Part shown: piece after piece, positions 62,842 through 64,000 of the stretch
How the letters are laid out: each line of letters begins with the position of its first letter
Numbering within the stretch: position 1 is the stretch's first letter
Assembly: GCF_015207655.1 (NCBI RefSeq)
Contig: NZ_JADEWN010000015.1
Span: 1-64,000, forward strand
Direction: 5' to 3'
From: Gloeocapsopsis crepidinum LEGE 06123
GTDB taxonomy: Bacteria > Cyanobacteriota > Cyanobacteriia > Cyanobacteriales > Chroococcidiopsidaceae
DNA: 64,000 nt
Notes under the pieces: model-generated
Database searches by the model: none
What the model was told of the DNA's origin: nothing
What the model saw: only the letters and a program-made list of their open reading frames with translations
Translations under genes and position numbers: made by a program

Positions 62842-63384
62842 CTACTCGAAGGGGACAATTTCAGGAGTCTCCGTTTCGCTTTCAAAATCATTTTCTATAG
62901 GGCTGTCTTCAGTTGGTTCCGCATCGGATGGAACATCAATGTCGTTTTGCTCCAAGTTTTCTACATCATCTGTATCGGGCGAAATATTATTTTCATCTTG
63001 AGTAGTGACATCTGCGGGCGGCTGTAAAAAAAGTGACGAGTCGTAAGGATTTTGTAAATCAGGGGTACGAATAGTTGTGCTACCTGCCTGTTGTTGAAGT
63101 GTATCTTGGTACAAAATGTTAATTAGCCGAGCGTCACGAGCGTATTCGTTTTCAGGAAAACTATTGCGAGTCAAAGAACCAATGCCAAAAAATGTGCTAA
63201 GTTGCCGCAGTAAAGTGCGATCGCGATAGAAGTCAGGCGCATTTGTAAAAAAAGCTCTGTAATATGCCTGTGGTAAAGTGTCGCTGCTTGTCGGTTCTAG
63301 AGGCGGAGGAGTTTGGGCGATCGCCGTAGTAGGAACAGCAAGAATTATTAAACTACTCAACAAGTATTTGTACGAGAAACGCAT
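62842..63384 (-). CDS. Exported protein of unknown function
   Basis: A 180-aa protein with a clear Sec signal peptide (basic RFSYK, hydrophobic YLLSSLIILAVPTTAIA, cleavage near AIA-QT, about residues 23-24). Mature residues about 25-120 are a globular-looking region (AYYRAFFTNAPDFYRDRTLL, ARDARLINILYQDTLQQQ). The final 60 residues are acidic and low-complexity, rich in Asp, Glu, Pro and Thr. It resembles small exported cyanobacterial proteins; no named family. It follows the tRNA gene, in the opposite orientation. Confidence 0.72.
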   Translation of the reverse strand: MRFSYKYLLSSLIILAVPTTAIAQTPPPLEPTSSDTLPQAYYRAFFTNAPDFYRDRTLLRQLSTFFGIGSLTRNSFPENEYARDARLINILYQDTLQQQAGSTTIRTPDLQNPYDSSLFLQPPADVTTQDENNISPDTDDVENLEQNDIDVPSDAEPTEDSPIENDFESETETPEIVPFE

Positions 63385-63479
63385 GAGCTAACCTCACTTT
63401 CTAACGCAGTCTTCATTTATGCTGGAATTTAAACTCTTTTTAGCTTAACTTTTGCTTAGCTACCACCGTTGACACACTG

Positions 63480-64000
63480 ATGATTGATCAAACCGCGTCG
63501 CAGCCAGCATCTGATAATTGGGCAACTACTACTAGTTTGTCTATTCTTCGCCAGCAACTACTAGATTTGTTTTGTCGGCTAGCTTATCGCGAAGGAGATT
63601 TTGTGCTTTCTTCTGGGCAACACAGTTCCTACTACATTAATGGTAAGGAAGTCACGTTACATCCCCAAGGAGCATTAGCCATTGGGCGGATCATTCTTTC
63701 TCTACTACCAACTGATACTCAGGCTGTATCAGGTTTAACTTTAGGTGCCGATCCGATTGTTACAGCAGTCAGTGTTGTTTCTGCATATGAAAATCGCCCC
63801 ATACCAGCGTTGATTGTCCGCAAAGAAGCGAAGGGACATGGCACAAGAGCATATATTGAAGGTCCCAATTTGCCAGAAAATGCGAGTGTGGTGGTGTTAG
63901 AAGATGTAGTGACAACAGGAGGGTCGGCATTAAAAGCCGCAGAAAGGCTCAAAGCGGCGGGCTACAACGTTAATTATGTTATTTCCTTAGTCGATCGCTT
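63480..64000 (+). CDS. pyrE: Orotate phosphoribosyltransferase, 3' end beyond the window
   Basis: Joins orotate to PRPP to make orotidine 5'-phosphate in pyrimidine synthesis. The reading frame from ATG 63480 is open to the window end (173 codons). After a non-conserved start of about 20 residues it has LLDLFCRLAYREGDFVLSSGQHSSYYINGKEVTLHPQG (an OPRTase block), TLGADPI, RKEAKGHGTRAYIEG (a PRPP-binding loop) and the PRPP signature VVVLEDVVTTGGSA. The 3' part is outside the window. The gene lies divergent from the exported-protein gene. Confidence 0.93.
   Translation, partial: MIDQTASQPASDNWATTTSLSILRQQLLDLFCRLAYREGDFVLSSGQHSSYYINGKEVTLHPQGALAIGRIILSLLPTDTQAVSGLTLGADPIVTAVSVVSAYENRPIPALIVRKEAKGHGTRAYIEGPNLPENASVVVLEDVVTTGGSALKAAERLKAAGYNVNYVISLVDR

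Overview
The window is chromosomal DNA of a cyanobacterium. Evidence: very frequent GCGATCGC (HIP1) octamers, a Ycf66 protein, an isoleucyl-tRNA synthetase carrying the cyanobacterial CAAD membrane domain, a KaiB-like protein, a photosystem II S4-domain protein, ExoD, and heptamer-type and palindromic intergenic repeats. Genes lie on both strands in short units. No rRNA, CRISPR array, complete insertion sequence or prophage was seen. The exact genus cannot be read from the sequence.

Region 1-20 kb is the accessory part. It opens with a BcsA/CESA-type glycosyltransferase whose 5' part is disrupted. Next comes a C5-cytosine DNA methyltransferase followed by a damaged EcoRII-like restriction gene (one frameshift and one in-frame TGA, catalytic domain intact). 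Housekeeping genes follow: alpha/beta hydrolase, DUF4112, YihY/BrkB, threonine synthase and a large cyanobacterial conserved protein. At 11.2-16.7 kb is the most striking locus, a compact three-gene operon. It encodes a tandem winged-helix protein with an internal duplication, a P-loop ATPase with a C-terminal winged helix, and one polypeptide fusing an RNase D-like DEDDy 3'-5' exonuclease, a Cas4/AddB-like iron-sulfur PD-(D/E)XK nuclease and an FtsK-type DNA motor. I know no named system with this architecture. It reads as a DNA-end-processing or anti-invader machine. A sulfotransferase, a MITE-like inverted-repeat element, an azoreductase and an orphan ParA follow.

Region 20-45 kb is mostly core metabolism: ileS with CAAD, ycf66, gnd, a long KaiB-domain protein, a PilT-type ATPase, wecB, a FIST protein, a metallophosphoesterase, trmB, a GT39 mannosyltransferase-like protein, a Yfr1-like small RNA candidate, an orphan FecE/FhuC-type ABC ATPase, a penicillin-acylase-family Ntn hydrolase, a 4HBT thioesterase, fabG, a thioredoxin, and serA-prmA.

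Region 45-64 kb holds an S4-domain protein, an SDR, an AGCS symporter, a UspA protein, a second sulfotransferase, tRNA-Val(GAC), two paralogous stress-type glycine-zipper proteins (one at 44.3 kb), and an envelope/lipid cluster: ExoD, a YegS-type lipid kinase, and a PlsY-like/PEP-synthase-like fusion. It then has a 45-aa membrane protein absent from ordinary ORF calls, a Gfo/Idh/MocA oxidoreductase, queC, msrA, a catalase remnant, a CNNM/CorC-type CBS protein, a CAT-anticodon tRNA, two small exported or anchored proteins, and the start of pyrE, cut by the window end.

Several intergenic spaces contain dispersed repeats: GCCA-type palindromes with a CGGAGG/CCTCCG core at 37.1, 42.3 and 44.9 kb, CTAGTGACTAG-type repeats, and TTCAAAACTC or GAGTGAG short tandem repeats.
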